From contig NZ_JAGIAV010000006.1 in assembly GCF_017744675.1 (NCBI RefSeq), positions 248,001-312,000 of the forward strand: a DNA stretch of 64,000 nt. The letters run 5' to 3'. Numbering within the stretch: the stretch's first letter is position 1; each line of letters starts with the position of its first letter. Shown one piece after another: positions 27,693-36,771 of this stretch. This DNA is from Flavobacterium sp. Lineage in GTDB: Bacteria; Bacteroidota; Bacteroidia; Flavobacteriales; Flavobacteriaceae. The position numbers and the translations under genes were made by a program. Under the pieces are notes generated by a model. That model was given only the letters and a program-made list of their open reading frames with translations, ran no database searches and was not told the DNA's origin.

Positions 27693-28307
27693 ATGAAGAA
27701 AATAATCTTATTACTAGCATTGGCATTTTCTGCTTTTCTATCTCACGCACAAAATGCAGCAACGCTTAAAGCAGGCGATGCAGCTCCAGATTTCAAACTG
27801 AAAAACGTTGACAACAAAGACGTTTCTTTCGGAACTTTTAAAGATGCAAAAGGATATATCGTAGTTTTTACGTGTAATACTTGTCCGTATGCAATCGGAT
27901 ATGAGCAGAGAATTATCGATTTGAATAAAAAATTCAAACCACAAGGATATCCAGTAATTGCCATTAATCCAAACGATCCAGAAGCTTCTACTGCAGATAC
28001 ATTTGCAAAAATGCAAGATTTGGCAAAAGAGAAAAAGTATTCTTTCCCATATTTATTTGATCCAGGGCAAAAAATTACTGATGAGTATGGAGCAAAACGC
28101 ACTCCTCATATTTTTATCGTTTCTAAAACAGCAAAAGGAAATGTAGTGGAATATGTTGGAGCAATTGATAACGATCCAGAAGGAAACAATCCTCAAAAAG
28201 TGAAATACGCAGAAGATGTAATCGCATCACTAAAAAGCGGACAAAAACCAGCAATAACACAAACTAAAGAAATTGGCTGTACAGTAAAAAGAAAAGCGAA
28301 AGCTTAG
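27693..28307 (+). CDS. Exported AhpC/TSA-type redoxin
   Basis: 204 residues: signal peptide (about 1-19, ending SHAQ) and a redoxin domain with GDAAPDFKLKNVDNKDVSF, active site FTCNTCPYAIGYEQRI (CxxC), and AKRTPHIFIV. This is the thioredoxin-like family that Bacteroidota export in pairs with TlpA-like proteins. A peroxidase or thiol-transfer role is likely but not certain. Confidence 0.87.
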   Translation: MKKIILLLALAFSAFLSHAQNAATLKAGDAAPDFKLKNVDNKDVSFGTFKDAKGYIVVFTCNTCPYAIGYEQRIIDLNKKFKPQGYPVIAINPNDPEASTADTFAKMQDLAKEKKYSFPYLFDPGQKITDEYGAKRTPHIFIVSKTAKGNVVEYVGAIDNDPEGNNPQKVKYAEDVIASLKSGQKPAITQTKEIGCTVKRKAKA

Positions 28308-28314
28308 TTTTTTT

Positions 28315-28406
28315 GTTTCAGGTTTCAAGTTTCAAGTTTCATGTTTCATGTTTCAAGTTTCAAGTTCTACCTTGATGCATAGTGTAAAAACATGAAACTT
28401 GAAACT
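28315..28406. repeat. GTTTCAA short tandem repeat forming a palindrome
   Basis: Seven-ish copies of the hexamer-like words TTTCAAG and TTTCATG run from 28315 to about 28366. AGTTTCAAGTTTCATG (28328-28343) is perfectly inverted at 28391-28406. It lies between convergent genes. Confidence 0.8.
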
Positions 28407-28433
28407 AAAAAAAACAAAATCTTTAAAAACACG

Positions 28434-28458
28434 AAACGCCCCATATTGGGGCGTTTTT
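28434..28458. terminator. Bidirectional terminator
   Basis: AAACGCCCC and GGGGCGTTT enclose a 5-base loop, with A/T runs on both sides, between the convergent redoxin and dehydrogenase genes. Confidence 0.85.
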
Positions 28459-28486
28459 GGCATGTAATAATGAACAAGTTTACTTT

Positions 28487-29716
28487 TTATTTTTTATCAA
28501 TTTTGTAAAGTCTTCCTTGATCGGTAACGGCGTATAATGCTTCATCTTTTCCTTGTGTAATATCTCTAAATCTTTGCCCTTCTCCGGCTAATAATCTTTC
28601 TTCACCAGCCACTTTATTGTCTTTAAAAGCTAAACGTACGATATGCATGCCACTCAACGAGCCAATAAATAGATTATTTTGCCATTCAGGAATGCGGTTT
28701 CCAGCGTAGAAAGTCATGCCACTTGGCGACACTACAGGATCCCAGTAATAAACAGGCTGCTCCATTCCGTCTTTTTGTGTAATACCCTCTCCAATTTTCG
28801 TACCACTATATTCAATTCCGTAAGTAATTGTTGGCCAGCCATAATTTGCTCCCGCTTTAATTCGGTTAATTTCGTCTCCACCTCTAGGTCCGTGTTCGCT
28901 TTGCCATAATTCACCCGTTGTTGGATGGATCGCCAGACCTTGCGGATTTCTATGCCCGATAGTGTAAAGTTCTGGTAAAGCTCCCGTTTGGGTAAAAGGA
29001 GGATTTCCTGGTGCAGCTTGTCCGTTTGTGGTAATACGAACAATTTTACCTAAACTGCTAGTTACAGATTGCGCCAACGGACGCGTTTCTAATACAGATC
29101 TTTCTCCAATGCTGACAAATAAATTTCCAGTTTTGTCAAATAAAACGCGGCCTCCATAATGTAGTGTGCTTGCGTTTGGTGTATTCGAACGGTAAATTAC
29201 AGTTGTATTTTCAATAGCCGTTTCATTGTTTGATATTCGCCCTTTTGCTACAGCGGTAATATTTCCGCCAGCTACAACCTCAGAGAATACCCAATAAATC
29301 ATTCGGTTTGTTTCAAATGATGGATCTAAACAAATTCCTAATAACCCTCCTTGATCTGCAGGATTTACGGATGGAACTCCAGTTAGAGGATTGCCAATAA
29401 CACCAGCTTGTGTCACAATTCTAATTTTACCCGATTTTTCGGTTACCAAAAGACGTCCGTCAGGAAGATAGGCAACTCCCCATGGTGCGCTTAAACCGTT
29501 GGTGATTACTTTAGCTTCGTAGTTTGTGGTAGTTTGGATGCTTCCTGCACGCGTTTGTCCAGAAAATGCGGGCTTATAAGTGGTATTGGCTGCGCCAGTT
29601 TCAACAGGAGGTCCTGTTGGGCCCGGATCGGTGCCAGGGTTAGTATTGTCGTTATTCGAACAGCTGGCTAAAGCAAGAATTCCGGCAAGAAGAAAAATAC
29701 TTTTTTGAATTATCAT
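28487..29716 (-). CDS. PQQ-dependent sugar dehydrogenase-like lipoprotein (glucose/sorbosone dehydrogenase family)
   Basis: 409 residues with a lipobox (LALASC, Cys about residue 19) and a six-bladed propeller of the glucose/sorbosone dehydrogenase family. Motifs seen are GLSAPWGVAYLPDGRLLVTEKSGKI, HYGGRVLFDKTGNLFVSIGE, GHRNPQGLAIHP and LWQSEHGPRGGDEIN. Relatives oxidise aldoses with PQQ or a similar cofactor at the cell surface. No PQQ synthesis genes are in the window, so the cofactor would be imported or the protein may act otherwise. Confidence 0.85.
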   Translation of the reverse strand: MIIQKSIFLLAGILALASCSNNDNTNPGTDPGPTGPPVETGAANTTYKPAFSGQTRAGSIQTTTNYEAKVITNGLSAPWGVAYLPDGRLLVTEKSGKIRIVTQAGVIGNPLTGVPSVNPADQGGLLGICLDPSFETNRMIYWVFSEVVAGGNITAVAKGRISNNETAIENTTVIYRSNTPNASTLHYGGRVLFDKTGNLFVSIGERSVLETRPLAQSVTSSLGKIVRITTNGQAAPGNPPFTQTGALPELYTIGHRNPQGLAIHPTTGELWQSEHGPRGGDEINRIKAGANYGWPTITYGIEYSGTKIGEGITQKDGMEQPVYYWDPVVSPSGMTFYAGNRIPEWQNNLFIGSLSGMHIVRLAFKDNKVAGEERLLAGEGQRFRDITQGKDEALYAVTDQGRLYKIDKK

Positions 29717-29834
29717 AATGCTTTCATTTTAATGGTTAAAAAATAATTTTTGCATTATCAACATTTCGAAAGAGAAGTAGAGATTCGTTAACTATGAAAT
29801 GGTCAGTTTCGCACGAAATCCTACGTTTTATTTT

Positions 29835-29941
29835 CAATTAAGAATGCCTAAATGCTTTTATCATTTTATGTGAAGCGAAGAATTTCAAAACAGAAATTAA
29901 ACTTCATTTTTGAAAAGCATTTAGTGGGACATGCCTAATTG
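29835..29941. other. Nested inverted repeats in a 344-bp gap
   Basis: CTAAATGCTTTT (29848-29859) is inverted at 29913-29924, and CAATTA (29835-29840) pairs with TAATTG (29936-29941), both inside the gap between the dehydrogenase and the DUF3861-like gene. It could be a structured leader or an eroded palindromic element. The rest of the gap is featureless A/T-rich sequence. Confidence 0.4.
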
Positions 29942-30060
29942 GAACGGAAAATTGCTATAAAATATTGCCAGTAAGAATTCGATTGTTTTTTTCTTGGCAG
30001 AAATTTAACATTCAAAATTTAAAGAAAAATCGCGCTGAGGGCTGATTTTTAAAGAAGATT

Positions 30061-30354
30061 TTAAAGACTTTTTAATTTTTTCATGAAGATGGGAAAAACT
30101 TCATTCAATTCTTCAAAAAGAGGATTTTTTCTGTTTTTTAATTTGATTTCAGTAAACAATTTTAATCCTAAAGCAAATTGAACAGCTTCAGATTCGTTTG
30201 CAAAAATGTTTTTAGATTTTATTCGTTCTATAATTCCGAAGATTTCGTCGTGATTGTCAAATTCGATTCCAAGTTCTTTTGCTGGTTTGGTCTCTCCATT
30301 AGCATATTCCTTAAGGCTTAGAGTAAGGTAATATTTGTTTGATCTTTTTTCCAT
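30061..30354 (-). CDS. DUF3861-like protein
   Basis: 97 residues, soluble, with the pattern of DUF3861: a beta-rich start (NKYYLTLSLKEYANGE), then NHDEIFGIIERIK, ALGLKLFTEIKLKNRKNPLFEEL and FMKKLK. Function unknown. It lies 25 bp downstream of nothing on its own strand except the two-component pair, whose response-regulator gene ends at 30380, so it may be the third gene of that transcript. Confidence 0.7.
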   Translation of the reverse strand: MEKRSNKYYLTLSLKEYANGETKPAKELGIEFDNHDEIFGIIERIKSKNIFANESEAVQFALGLKLFTEIKLKNRKNPLFEELNEVFPIFMKKLKSL

Positions 30355-30379
30355 GATTATTGTAATTCTAATTCTAATT

Positions 30380-31111
30380 TTATTTTAGCCACTTATCGAC
30401 CAATGTTTTAAAAGCTTCTTTGTATTGTTCTCCAACCGTGATTTCTATTTTGTCGATAAAAATTGAGTTTTTGCTTATGGCGCTTATTTTGTCTAGAGAA
30501 ACAATAAACGAGCGATGGACGCGCATAAACTTGGATGAAGGCAATTTTTCTTCTAATGCTTTAAGTGAAATAAGAGACATTAAAGCTTTTTGAGAATCTT
30601 CAAGATGTACTTTTACATAATCTTTTAAACTTTCGATATAAGTGATGTCTTTCAATGAAATTCTAACCCATTGGTATTCTACTTTCAAGAAAATAAATTC
30701 ATCGTCTGCGGCAATAGAAGTAAAGGTATTGTTGGCTTCTTCTGTTAATTGTAAAACCTTGCTCGAAGCGCGAAGAAATTCTTCGTAGCTGAAAGGTTTA
30801 AGGAGATAATCTACGGCATTTACACGATAGCCTTCAATCGCATAATGATTGTAAGCTGTAGTAAAAACGATTTTTGGCAATGGTCCCGCTTGATCTTGAA
30901 GAAGTCTTGCCAACTCCATTCCGCTCAAATTGGGCATATTAATGTCTAAGAAAACCAAATCGGGTTTTGTCTCTCGAATGATGCCCATTGCGTCTACTGC
31001 ATTGTCGCAAGTTGTTATTAATTCTAAAAAAGGAGTCTGTTGTATAAACGTTTCTACCAGTTTTAAAGCCAATGGTTCATCATCTACTGCTATACATTTT
31101 AATACGGTCAT
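30380..31111 (-). CDS. LytTR-type response regulator
   Basis: 243 residues: a receiver domain (about 1-120; acidic pocket DDEP, phospho-acceptor Asp in LVFLDINMP, Lys in LLKPFSYEEF) and a LytTR DNA-binding domain (about 140-243; FLKVEYQWVRISLKDITYIESLKDYVKV). It overlaps the kinase gene by 4 bp (ATGA), so the two are translationally coupled. The RND efflux operon is divergent from the pair and is the likely target (inference). Confidence 0.93.
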   Translation of the reverse strand: MTVLKCIAVDDEPLALKLVETFIQQTPFLELITTCDNAVDAMGIIRETKPDLVFLDINMPNLSGMELARLLQDQAGPLPKIVFTTAYNHYAIEGYRVNAVDYLLKPFSYEEFLRASSKVLQLTEEANNTFTSIAADDEFIFLKVEYQWVRISLKDITYIESLKDYVKVHLEDSQKALMSLISLKALEEKLPSSKFMRVHRSFIVSLDKISAISKNSIFIDKIEITVGEQYKEAFKTLVDKWLK

Positions 31112-32157
31112 TGCTCTAAAGTTATTTTCAATTTAATTTTATAAGTTCCGTGATCGGTAACGCCAAAAGAAATATAATGCTGATTCGGATAAATCAATTG
31201 CAGTCTTCGTTTGGTGTTTGTTAAACCAATTCCGCCTTCCTCTGAAACCGATGTTTTTTCGAAAAAAGTATTTTCTACTTCAAATTCCAAATTCGTATTA
31301 TTTTGCCAAAGTTTAATGTGTATTTCGCTTTTATCAGTTGCATGCACACCATGTTTAAATGCATTTTCTACTAAAGGTAGTAATAACATTGGTACAATTG
31401 GGTAATCGTGCAGTTTTTCAGGTATTTCTGTTGTAATCGTCAATTTGCTGTTGGCACGAAGTTTCATTAAAGCGATAAAATCTTTTAAGAATTCTACTTC
31501 TTTAAGTAATGTCGTACGTTCACCTTCGGTGCTGTAAAGCAAATAGCGCATCATTCTGCTTAAAGTATGCAAGGCATTTCTAGAATCTTCGATATCAGTA
31601 TAAGTCAAAGAATAGATGCTGTTTAACGAATTAAAAAAGAAATGCGGATTTATTTGCGCTTTCAGCATGGCCAATTCTGCCATTGTTTTGTCTTGTTCCA
31701 ATTTCAGTTTGTGCTGAGCCGCTTTTTGCCAATGCGTTAACATGGCCCAACTGGTACTGATTCCTAAAACTAGTAATGTAAGGGTGAAAACGTAATTGTC
31801 AAAATATGGATTTTTGTATTTTTTAAAGCCAATAGCCTTCATAATCTGATTGTGAAGGTCGGTTTGCGAAGTATAAAAATAGGCAATTAACTGCATGGCA
31901 ATAACTGCAGCAAATGCCCAAATTAAAAAAGCCGAAGTATTGTCTTTAATGATGGTTTTGGGAACTATAATTTTTGCCGTTGAATAAAAAAGAATAATGA
32001 GTAAAAACAGTACAATGCTCTGCCAAAGCCAGAATGCTTGCGGAAGCACAACATTCCAAGTTAGCGGGATATAAAACAGCATAAGGTACCCTAATAGAGA
32101 CCAGCCAAGAATGTGTAATCCGGTAAATAAATAAGGCCTAAAAAAATTTGGTGCCAT
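31108..32157 (-). CDS. LytS/YpdA-type sensor histidine kinase
   Basis: 349 residues with four predicted membrane segments in the first ~140 residues, then a His-kinase domain (LKAQINPHFFFNSLNSIYSL carries the phospho-acceptor His) and an ATPase domain (LVENAFKHGVH, GGIGLTNTKRRL). There is no extracellular sensor domain, so the signal is probably sensed in or at the membrane. It starts 265 bp from the divergent efflux operon. Confidence 0.92.
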   Translation of the reverse strand: MAPNFFRPYLFTGLHILGWSLLGYLMLFYIPLTWNVVLPQAFWLWQSIVLFLLIILFYSTAKIIVPKTIIKDNTSAFLIWAFAAVIAMQLIAYFYTSQTDLHNQIMKAIGFKKYKNPYFDNYVFTLTLLVLGISTSWAMLTHWQKAAQHKLKLEQDKTMAELAMLKAQINPHFFFNSLNSIYSLTYTDIEDSRNALHTLSRMMRYLLYSTEGERTTLLKEVEFLKDFIALMKLRANSKLTITTEIPEKLHDYPIVPMLLLPLVENAFKHGVHATDKSEIHIKLWQNNTNLEFEVENTFFEKTSVSEEGGIGLTNTKRRLQLIYPNQHYISFGVTDHGTYKIKLKITLEQ

Positions 32158-32422
32158 TAGAATTTATGATTTTAGGGACAATATTACATTTTATTTGAAT
32201 ATGAAATTTAGGCAATCGCTAAACCCCGATTTAGAGTCTCTAAAAAGCATTTTAGAGCCGATAAGACAAAAATTAAACACTTGTTTAATATTTGAAAAAA
32301 TTCCGTCGGCTCTCATCTTGCCTTTATCGATTGTCTTTCGGTCTTCGTCTATTTGAAAATTTTTGTGTGTTATATTTTAGTTCTTTTGTTGGCATATAAT
32401 AGATAATTACACATTTTTTACA

Positions 32423-33577
32423 ATGAATAAGCAATCATTTTTAAGCATTCTAGCAGCATCACTTATTATCGCTTCTTGCGGTAAAAATGATAAATCGGCA
32501 CAAGCCGGAGGAGCTCCGCAGATTAAAGAATATAAGACTGTGGTATTACAGCCAGAATCAGCTACGTTACACAGCGATTTTCCGGCTAGTATACAAGGAC
32601 AGCAAAATATAGAAATCCGCCCAAGAGTTGAAGGTTACATCGACAAGATTTTTGTTGATGAAGGCGCAGTTGTAAAAGCAGGACAGCCATTGTTTAAGAT
32701 TAGTGCTCCAGAATATGAGCAGCAAGTTCGTACAGCAACGGCAAGCATTAAAAGTGCTCAGGCAGATGTAAGTTCAGCAAAATTGGCTGTAAACAAAGTA
32801 AGACCATTGGTTGAAAAAGGAATTATCAGCAAATACGATTTAGAGTCTGCACAATATACTTATGAGTCGGCTGTTGCTTCTTTAGCGCAGGCAAACGCAG
32901 CTTTAGTAAATGCAAAAGTAAACTTAGGGTATACAACGGTAACAAGTCCAGTAAATGGAGTTGTGGGATCAATCCCATTCCGTTTAGGAAGTTTGGTTAG
33001 CTCTAACACGGCAGAACCTTTAACAACAGTTTCAAGTATTGGGAATGTATATGCCTATTTTGCTATGAATGAAAAAGTCTTGCTGAATTTTACTAAAGAC
33101 GCTGGAGGTTCATTAAACCAAAAAATAAAAAGCATGCCGGAAGTTTCTTTATTGCTTTCAGATGGTTCAACTTATGATCAAAAAGGAAAAATAGAAACTG
33201 TAAACGGATTAATCAATACAGAAACAGGTACTGTAAATTTTAGAGCACGTTTCCCTAACCCAAAAGGAATTATCAGAAGCGGAAGCAGCACAACGGTTAG
33301 AATTCCAAATGACGTTAAAAATGTAATTATAGTTCCTCAAAGCGCAACATTCGAACTTCAAGATAAAATTTTTGCAGTAGTTGTGGGTAAAGACGGAAAA
33401 ACTAAAAATGCCAATATCACAGTTCTAGACAATTCAGCTGGCAATTATTATGTAGTGACAAGCGGTTTAAATGCTGGAGATCAAATTGTATTAGAAGGCG
33501 TAGCCTCTCTAAAAGAAGGAACTGAAATTAAAGCCCAAAATCAAAGCCCAGAAACAGTTTACGCCGATTTAAAATAA
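32423..33577 (+). CDS. RND efflux periplasmic adaptor (membrane fusion) lipoprotein
   Basis: 384 residues, AcrA/MexA-like. Lipobox IIASC (Cys about 19), barrel-sandwich hybrid (IEIRPRVEGYIDKIFVDEGAVVKAGQPLF), helical hairpin (about 95-160) and a beta-barrel/membrane-proximal region (VIIVPQSATF onward). It is the first gene of a three-gene tripartite pump, with the permease beginning 5 bp after it. Confidence 0.93.
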   Translation: MNKQSFLSILAASLIIASCGKNDKSAQAGGAPQIKEYKTVVLQPESATLHSDFPASIQGQQNIEIRPRVEGYIDKIFVDEGAVVKAGQPLFKISAPEYEQQVRTATASIKSAQADVSSAKLAVNKVRPLVEKGIISKYDLESAQYTYESAVASLAQANAALVNAKVNLGYTTVTSPVNGVVGSIPFRLGSLVSSNTAEPLTTVSSIGNVYAYFAMNEKVLLNFTKDAGGSLNQKIKSMPEVSLLLSDGSTYDQKGKIETVNGLINTETGTVNFRARFPNPKGIIRSGSSTTVRIPNDVKNVIIVPQSATFELQDKIFAVVVGKDGKTKNANITVLDNSAGNYYVVTSGLNAGDQIVLEGVASLKEGTEIKAQNQSPETVYADLK

Positions 33578-33582
33578 AAAAA

Positions 33583-36500
33583 ATGTTTAAAAAATTTATA
33601 CAAAGACCCGTACTCTCGACGGTAATATCTGTTATTATCGTTATTTTAGGTGTTTTAGGCCTAATTGAGTTACCTATATCGCAGTATCCAGATATTGCGC
33701 CTCCAACTGTAAACGTCGCTGCCAGTTATACAGGTGCCAATGCCGACGTGGTACTGAAAAGTATCGTAATTCCGTTGGAAGAACAGATTAATGGTGTAGA
33801 AAACATGACTTACATGACTTCTACAGCAACCAATGACGGAAACGCCTCTATTAAAATTTTCTTTAAAGTAGGTACAAATCCAGACCTAGCAGCGGTAAAC
33901 GTTCAGAACAGGGTTTCTAGAGCAACCAGTTTATTGCCAGTAGAGGTTACTCAAGCTGGGGTTACCGTTACCAAAAGCCAGAGTAGTAACTTGTTGATTT
34001 TCTCTTTATATAGTGAAGATAAAGCATACGATCAAACGTTTCTGCAGAACTATGCTAAGATCAACCTTGTACCGCAAATTCAGCGTGTAGTTGGGGTGGG
34101 AGATGTGACCGTTTTTGGTGCAAAAGATTACTCTATGAGAATCTGGCTGAAACCAGATGTAATGCAGCAATACAAATTGATTCCGAGCGATATTTCGGCT
34201 GCTTTGGCTGAACAAAATATTGAAGCTGCGCCAGGTAAATTTGGTGAAAACGGAGATCAAGCTTTTCAATATGTAATTAAATACAAAGGACGTTTAACAA
34301 CGGCGCAAGAATTTGAAGACATTGTAATCAAATCGGTTGGAAACGGACAAATGCTTCGACTTAGAGATGTGGCTAAAGTTGAATTAGGATCTTTAAGTTA
34401 TGCTTCGACAATTAAAACAAACGGTGTAGAATCGGCAGCGATGGCCATTAGCCAGACTCCAGGATCTAACGCGCGTGACGTAATCAACAATTCTAAAAAA
34501 CTGATTGACGAAGCTGCGAAAAATTTCCCGAAAGGAGTTAAATATACCACTCTTGTTGACGTAAACGAAAACTTGGATGCTTCGATTGAAAAAGTAATCC
34601 ATACGTTGGTAGAAGCTTTTATTCTAGTTTTTATCGTAGTATTTATTTTCCTTCAAGATTTTAGATCGACTTTAATTCCAGCAATTGCGGTTCCGGTTGC
34701 GATTGTAGGTACATTTTTCTTCCTGAATTTATTCGGATTTACGATTAACTTATTGACGCTTTTTGCGATGGTTCTGGCCATTGGTATTGTGGTCGATGAT
34801 GCAATTGTGGTCGTGGAGGCCGTTCACGCCAAACTCGATCATGGCTATAAATCGGCTAAAAAAGCAACGATACATGCGATGGACGAAATCTCTGGAGCGA
34901 TTATTTCGATTACTTTGGTAATGGCCGCGGTATTTATTCCAGTAACTTTTATTGGAGGATCAACCGGAGTTTTCTACAAACAATTTGGTATTACATTAGC
35001 CGTTGCGATTATTCTTTCGGCAGTCAATGCATTGACTTTAAGTCCAGCGTTGTGTGCACTTTTATTGAAACCTCATGCCGATGACCATAAACATAAAAGC
35101 TATTTACAGCGTTTTTATACTTCATTTAACGTGGCGTTTGATAATGTTACGGCAAGATACAAACGTTCGGTAAGTTTTCTTTCTGCAAAGAAATGGATTG
35201 CTCTAGCCGCTATTGTAATAGCAGGAGCTGCATTAGTTTATATGATGAAAACAACGCCTTCAGCTTTCGTACCATCTGAAGATCAAGGAACAGTTTTCGC
35301 TAATATTAGTTTGCCGCCTTCAGCTTCGATGGAGCGTTCAGATGTTATTGCAAAAAGAGTAGACAGTATTGCAAAGACAATTCCTGGAGTTAAAAATACA
35401 CTTCGTATTGTTGGGCAAAACTTTACAGCGGGTGCAGGTAGTGCTTATAGTATGGTTATTGTAAAATTGCTTCCGTGGGATCAGCGTGAACTAAGTGTTG
35501 ACGATGTTATCGGACAGCTTTTTGCCAAGACAAGCGGAATTCGTGAAGCCAATATTTTCTTTATTTCGCCGCCAACCATTCAAGGTTTTGGACAAAGTGG
35601 CGGATTCGAATTTCAATTGCAAGATAAAGGAGGCCATACCACTTCTGAATTTTATAAGGTAAATAACGAATTCTTAGCCAAACTATCTGAGCGTCCAGAA
35701 ATTCAATATGCGACAACACCATTTAACCCTGGATTCCCTCAGTATATGATGGATATTAATTTAGCGAAAGCGAAAGATGCAGGAGTTTCGGTAAATACGA
35801 TTTTATCAACCATGCAAGGATATTATGGCGGATTGTACGCTTCGAACTTCAACAAATTCGGAAAACAATATCGTGTAATGATTCAAGCTTCACCAGAGTT
35901 TAGAACCAATACGCAAGGATTAAATAAAATCTTTGTTCGTAACAGTGCTGGAAACATGGCACCAATTACAGAATTTGTAAAAATGACAAGAGTTTTTGGT
36001 CCAGAATCGATTTCAAGATTTAACTTGTTTACTTCGATTTCGATTACAGGAGCTCCAAAACCGGGTTACAGTTCTGGAGATGCAATTAAAGCAATTCAGG
36101 AAGTGGCGGCAGAAAATCTTCCCGCAGGTTATGGTTACGAATTCTCAGGTTTAACGCGTGAGGAATTGGCATCAGGAAGTGAGACAATTTTCATTTTCAT
36201 TCTATGTTTGGTATTCGTTTACTTCTTGTTGAGTGCTCAGTACGAAAGTTATATTTTACCATTTGCCGTTTTATTCTCCATTCCGTTTGGATTGGCGGGA
36301 GCATACTTGTTCTCGATTATTTTCAAATTGAACAGTAATATTTACTTGCAGATTTCTTTAATCATGCTGATCGGATTGCTGGCGAAGAACGGTATTTTGA
36401 TTGTCGAATTTGCCTTAGACAGAAGAAGAAAAGGTCTTCCGATTTTACAAGCCGCAATTGATGGAGCTGTAGCGCGTTTACGACCTATTTTGATGACTTC

Positions 36501-36753
36501 ATTTGCCTTTATTTTAGGATTGGTTCCGTTGATGTTTGCAACAGGAGCAGGTGCGGTCGGTAACAGATCGATTGGTACAGGAGCTGTAGGAGGAATGTTA
36601 ATCGGTACAATTTTAGGGGTTTTCGTAATTCCTGTATTGTTTATCATTTTCCAAACCTTACAAGAAAAAGTAAGCGGTCCAGCTAAAGAGGGTTATGATG
36701 ATGAGGATGATGATGAAGACGAAATTCATTTAATAGAAGCTCACAAAGACTAA
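33583..36753 (+). CDS. RND multidrug efflux permease (AcrB/HAE1 type)
   Basis: 1056 residues, the usual length of hydrophobe/amphiphile RND pumps. It starts MFKKFIQRPVLSTVISVIIVILG and has the proton-relay pair D405-D406 in GIVVDDAIVVVEAV, two large periplasmic loops, and a C-terminal half with LLAKNGILIVEFA. The last ~20 residues are very acidic (DDEDDDEDEIH). With the adaptor and outer-membrane factor it would span the envelope and expel drugs or toxic metabolites; substrates unknown. Confidence 0.95.
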   Translation: MFKKFIQRPVLSTVISVIIVILGVLGLIELPISQYPDIAPPTVNVAASYTGANADVVLKSIVIPLEEQINGVENMTYMTSTATNDGNASIKIFFKVGTNPDLAAVNVQNRVSRATSLLPVEVTQAGVTVTKSQSSNLLIFSLYSEDKAYDQTFLQNYAKINLVPQIQRVVGVGDVTVFGAKDYSMRIWLKPDVMQQYKLIPSDISAALAEQNIEAAPGKFGENGDQAFQYVIKYKGRLTTAQEFEDIVIKSVGNGQMLRLRDVAKVELGSLSYASTIKTNGVESAAMAISQTPGSNARDVINNSKKLIDEAAKNFPKGVKYTTLVDVNENLDASIEKVIHTLVEAFILVFIVVFIFLQDFRSTLIPAIAVPVAIVGTFFFLNLFGFTINLLTLFAMVLAIGIVVDDAIVVVEAVHAKLDHGYKSAKKATIHAMDEISGAIISITLVMAAVFIPVTFIGGSTGVFYKQFGITLAVAIILSAVNALTLSPALCALLLKPHADDHKHKSYLQRFYTSFNVAFDNVTARYKRSVSFLSAKKWIALAAIVIAGAALVYMMKTTPSAFVPSEDQGTVFANISLPPSASMERSDVIAKRVDSIAKTIPGVKNTLRIVGQNFTAGAGSAYSMVIVKLLPWDQRELSVDDVIGQLFAKTSGIREANIFFISPPTIQGFGQSGGFEFQLQDKGGHTTSEFYKVNNEFLAKLSERPEIQYATTPFNPGFPQYMMDINLAKAKDAGVSVNTILSTMQGYYGGLYASNFNKFGKQYRVMIQASPEFRTNTQGLNKIFVRNSAGNMAPITEFVKMTRVFGPESISRFNLFTSISITGAPKPGYSSGDAIKAIQEVAAENLPAGYGYEFSGLTREELASGSETIFIFILCLVFVYFLLSAQYESYILPFAVLFSIPFGLAGAYLFSIIFKLNSNIYLQISLIMLIGLLAKNGILIVEFALDRRRKGLPILQAAIDGAVARLRPILMTSFAFILGLVPLMFATGAGAVGNRSIGTGAVGGMLIGTILGVFVIPVLFIIFQTLQEKVSGPAKEGYDDEDDDEDEIHLIEAHKD

Positions 36754-36771
36754 AATTTAATTACAACAAAG

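Noticed and set aside
27743..28102. 119-codon minus-strand frame opposite the redoxin gene
   Set aside because: The plus-strand gene has a signal peptide, CxxC site and operon position; the antisense frame has no recognisable feature.
28315..28366. Possible CRISPR-like short repeats
   Set aside because: The GTTTCAA words are contiguous without spacers of regular length and no cas genes are present.
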